Below are positions 5,474-7,164 of a stretch of 7,164 nt of DNA, piece by piece. Under the pieces are notes generated by a model that was not told the DNA's origin, did not search any database, and saw only the letters and a list, made by a program, of their open reading frames with translations. The position numbers and the translations under genes were made by a program. Position 1 is the first letter of the stretch. The number at the start of each line of letters is the position of its first letter. Origin of the DNA: an uncultured Oscillospiraceae bacterium (GTDB lineage: Bacteria; Bacillota; Clostridia; Oscillospirales; Oscillospiraceae); assembly GCA_934615645.1 (NCBI GenBank), contig CAKTTR010000084.1:1-7164 (forward strand), in the 5' to 3' direction.

Positions 5474-6325
5474 ATGCAAAAAATCAAAATCACCTGCGAC
5501 TCCACCTGCGATCTCTCTCCGGAGCTCTATGAAAAGTACGATATTTCCGCAATCCCCCTGGGTGTCACCCTGGGTGACGCTTTCCATCACGACGGCGTCG
5601 ACGTCACAGCCCAGGAGATTTTCTCCTTTGTGGACAAAACCGGCGTTCTGCCGAAGACCTCGGCCATTTCCATGGGCGAATACACGGATTTCTTCAAGCC
5701 CTATCTCGACGCGGGCTATGCGATCATTCACATCAATATCTCCAGCGATTTTTCTATCTGCTACCAGAACGCCTGCCTGGCAGCCCGGGAGCTGGGCAAC
5801 GTCTACCCCGTCGACAGCCGCAATCTCTCCACCGGCTCCGGCCACCTGGCCCTCTGCGCGGCGGAGATGGCCCAGCAGGGCATGGACGCGGAAGCCATCG
5901 CGGCGGAGCTTGCCAAGCTGCAGAGCCGGGTGGACGCCAGCTTCGTCCTGCAGACCCTGGAATACCTGAAAAAAGGCGGCCGCTGCTCCAGCGTCGTCGC
6001 CCTGGGGGCAAATCTGCTCTCCCTGCGGCCGGAGATCGAGGTCACGGGCGGCAAGATGCAGGTCGGGAAAAAGTACCGGGGCAAGATGGAAAAATCCATC
6101 CTGGATTATGTCCGCGGCCGCCTGCAGGGGCGGGAGGATATTGAGACAAAGCGGATCTTTATCACCCACTCCTATGTCCCCCAGGAGATCGTCGACAAGG
6201 TCGTCGCCCTGATTCAGGAGCTGCAGCCGTTTACCGAAATTTTGGAGACGAAGGCCGGCTGCACCGTCTCCAGTCACTGCGGGCCCAATTGCCTGGGCGT
6301 TCTCTTCCTGCGCAAGGAAGGCTGA
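5474..6325 (+). CDS. DegV family protein, probable fatty-acid-binding FakB-like protein
   Basis: A 283-aa protein of the DegV family, whose studied members (FakB) bind a fatty acid and present it to the kinase FakA so that acyl-phosphate can enter phospholipid synthesis. Typical features are the opening ITCDSTCDL (6-14), IPLGV (27-31), a TS pair (62-63) in the TSxxS segment, SSDFSICYQNA (90-100), VDSRNLSTGSG (113-123), the hallmark LEYLKKGGR (162-170), RGK (202-204) and the C-terminal SHCGPNCLG (267-275), where His268 matches the family's HxGPG region. Two departures are IC for the common GT before YQ, and GPNC for GPG. The length is normal. The ATG has AAGAGG 6 nt upstream and lies 14 nt after the GGDEF stop, so the two genes probably form an operon. 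A FakA-like partner is not in the window. The exact lipid ligand cannot be read from the sequence. Confidence 0.93.
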   Translation: MQKIKITCDSTCDLSPELYEKYDISAIPLGVTLGDAFHHDGVDVTAQEIFSFVDKTGVLPKTSAISMGEYTDFFKPYLDAGYAIIHINISSDFSICYQNACLAARELGNVYPVDSRNLSTGSGHLALCAAEMAQQGMDAEAIAAELAKLQSRVDASFVLQTLEYLKKGGRCSSVVALGANLLSLRPEIEVTGGKMQVGKKYRGKMEKSILDYVRGRLQGREDIETKRIFITHSYVPQEIVDKVVALIQELQPFTEILETKAGCTVSSHCGPNCLGVLFLRKEG

Positions 6326-6414
6326 GCCCCAGCGCTTTTGATTTAGAACACACATAGGCGCGGTATGGCTGCGGGGGCAGTCTGCCGCGCCGCACCCTAC
6401 AGAAAGGAATCGCT
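6326..6414 (+). other. Gap between degV-like and ABC genes with a possible hairpin
   Basis: These 89 bases carry no gene. GGCGCGG (6357-6363) pairs with CCGCGCC (6385-6391), and an inner CTGC/GCAG (6369-6372 with 6377-6380) could extend the fold. No T tract follows, so it is not an intrinsic terminator. I see no convincing promoter, although TTGATT at about 6338 is a weak -35-like word. Read-through from degV into the ABC gene therefore remains possible. AAGGA (6404-6408) is the ribosome binding site of the next gene. Confidence 0.35.
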
Positions 6415-7164
6415 ATGCTTGCACTGCACAATATCACAAAGGATTACCTGACCGGCGAGAACACCGTCCACGCCCTCAAGGGGCTGGACCTGGAATTTCG
6501 CGGGAGCGAATTTGTCTCGATCCTGGGCCCGTCGGGCTGCGGCAAGACGACGCTTCTGAATATCATCGGTGGGCTGGACCAATACACCAGCGGCGATCTG
6601 CTGATTGGCGGCCGCTCCACAAAGGATTTTCACGACCGGGATTGGGACGCCTACCGGAACCACGCCATCGGCTTTGTCTTCCAGAGCTATAACCTCATCA
6701 GCCACCAAAGCGTGCTGCAAAATGTCGAGCTGGCGCTGACCCTCTCGGGCGTCGGCAAGGCGGAGCGCCGCCGCCGGGCGAAAGAAGCGCTGGAGCGGGT
6801 CGGCCTGGGCAGTGAGCTGCGGAAAAAGCCCAGCGAGCTCTCTGGCGGTCAGATGCAGCGCGTCGCCATCGCCCGGGCCATCGTCAACGACCCGGAAATT
6901 ATTTTAGCTGACGAGCCCACCGGCGCGCTCGATACCGAGACGAGCGTCCAGGTCATGGAGATCCTCAAGGAGATCTCCCGCGACCGCCTCGTCATCATGG
7001 TCACCCACAACCCGGAGCTGGCCGAGCGCTACTCCACCCGCATCATCAAAATGCTGGACGGGCGCGTCACCGGCGACAGCGCGCCGCTGTCGCCGGAAGA
7101 GCGCAGCCAGGCCGCCGCGGCGGACGACGCAGCCCGGCAGGAAGCGGCCAAGCGCAAAAAGCCG
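6415..7164 (+). CDS. ABC transporter ATP-binding protein, MacB/LolD type, 3'-truncated by window; probable ATPase-permease fusion
   Basis: The frame is open from the ATG to the last base (250 codons, no stop), so the gene continues beyond the window. All ATPase motifs are intact: Walker A GPSGCGKTT (38-46), Q-loop Q90 in FVFQSYNLI, signature LSGGQMQR (142-149), Walker B IILADE (162-167), D-loop GALD (170-173) and switch histidine in MVTHN (H198). The ADEPTGALD wording and the FVFQSYNLI segment are typical of the MacB/LolD/BceA group, which works with FtsX-like permeases in export, lipoprotein release or peptide-antibiotic resistance rather than import. The ATPase core ends near residue 222; after it comes a charged, Ala-rich stretch (SPEERSQAAAADDAARQEAA) ending KRKKP, unlike a normal stop. 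From memory of Clostridia proteins this resembles a linker to a fused FtsX permease. The start is supported by AAGGA 6 nt upstream. Substrate unknown. Confidence 0.92.
   Translation, partial: MLALHNITKDYLTGENTVHALKGLDLEFRGSEFVSILGPSGCGKTTLLNIIGGLDQYTSGDLLIGGRSTKDFHDRDWDAYRNHAIGFVFQSYNLISHQSVLQNVELALTLSGVGKAERRRRAKEALERVGLGSELRKKPSELSGGQMQRVAIARAIVNDPEIILADEPTGALDTETSVQVMEILKEISRDRLVIMVTHNPELAERYSTRIIKMLDGRVTGDSAPLSPEERSQAAAADDAARQEAAKRKKP

Noticed and set aside
6326..6350. Terminator directly after the DegV-like gene
   Set aside because: Only a 4-bp GCTG/CAGC stem precedes a short T run (TTTT); too weak to call a terminator.
5468..6355. Minus-strand open frame of 295 codons opposite the DegV-like gene
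   Set aside because: Slightly longer than the DegV frame, but the plus-strand protein carries DegV motifs throughout and a proper ribosome binding site.
1..7164. CRISPR array, tRNA, rRNA, insertion sequence or prophage signal
   Set aside because: No regularly spaced repeats, cloverleaf-like segments, transposase or integrase frames, or terminal inverted repeats with target duplications were seen.

Overview
The window looks like a chromosomal segment from a GC-rich anaerobic Firmicute, most likely a Clostridia member of the Oscillospiraceae type. This is inference from the gene families: a lipoprotein PstS with a Gram-positive style lipobox, a DegV/FakB protein, strong AGGAGG-type ribosome binding sites, and an MacB-like ATPase that appears to be the N-terminal part of an ATPase-permease fusion. 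No rRNA or other marker gene is present to fix the species.

Left part, minus strand (about 1-4252): a complete high-affinity phosphate uptake operon in the order pstS-pstC-pstA-pstB-phoU, transcribed right to left. PstS captures phosphate outside the membrane, PstC and PstA form the channel, PstB hydrolyses ATP, and PhoU links transporter state to phosphate signalling. The genes from pstC to phoU are tightly coupled (1-nt gap, 4-nt gap, and a TAATG overlap). A perfect 14-bp inverted repeat with T tracts lies between pstS and pstC and probably attenuates transcription, so that PstS is made in excess over the membrane parts. Beyond phoU lies a gene-free end (1-151) filled with three hairpins, one of which is a good terminator for the operon. 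No phoB/phoP or phoR gene is visible.

Middle (4253-4523): an AT-rich divergent control region. On the minus side there are two Pho-box-like half-sites 11 bp apart and a weak -10 for pstS. On the plus side there is a strong TTGACA-17-TATACT promoter for the GGDEF gene, with an inverted repeat across its -10/start site and a small two-tier hairpin in the leader just before the ribosome binding site.

Right part, plus strand (4524-7164): a soluble PAS-like/GGDEF diguanylate cyclase candidate with an intact RFGGDEF active site and a canonical RxxD inhibitory site, followed 14 nt later by a DegV-family fatty-acid-binding protein, and after 89 nt by an ABC ATPase of the MacB/LolD type that is still open at the window edge. 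The first two look like one operon; the ABC gene may be co-transcribed or separate.

Most of the content belongs to known families. The more unusual points are the divergent pairing of a c-di-GMP synthase-like gene with the Pst operon, the cyclase's altered phosphate-contact residues, and the structured control regions. I see no clear evidence for a wholly new system.
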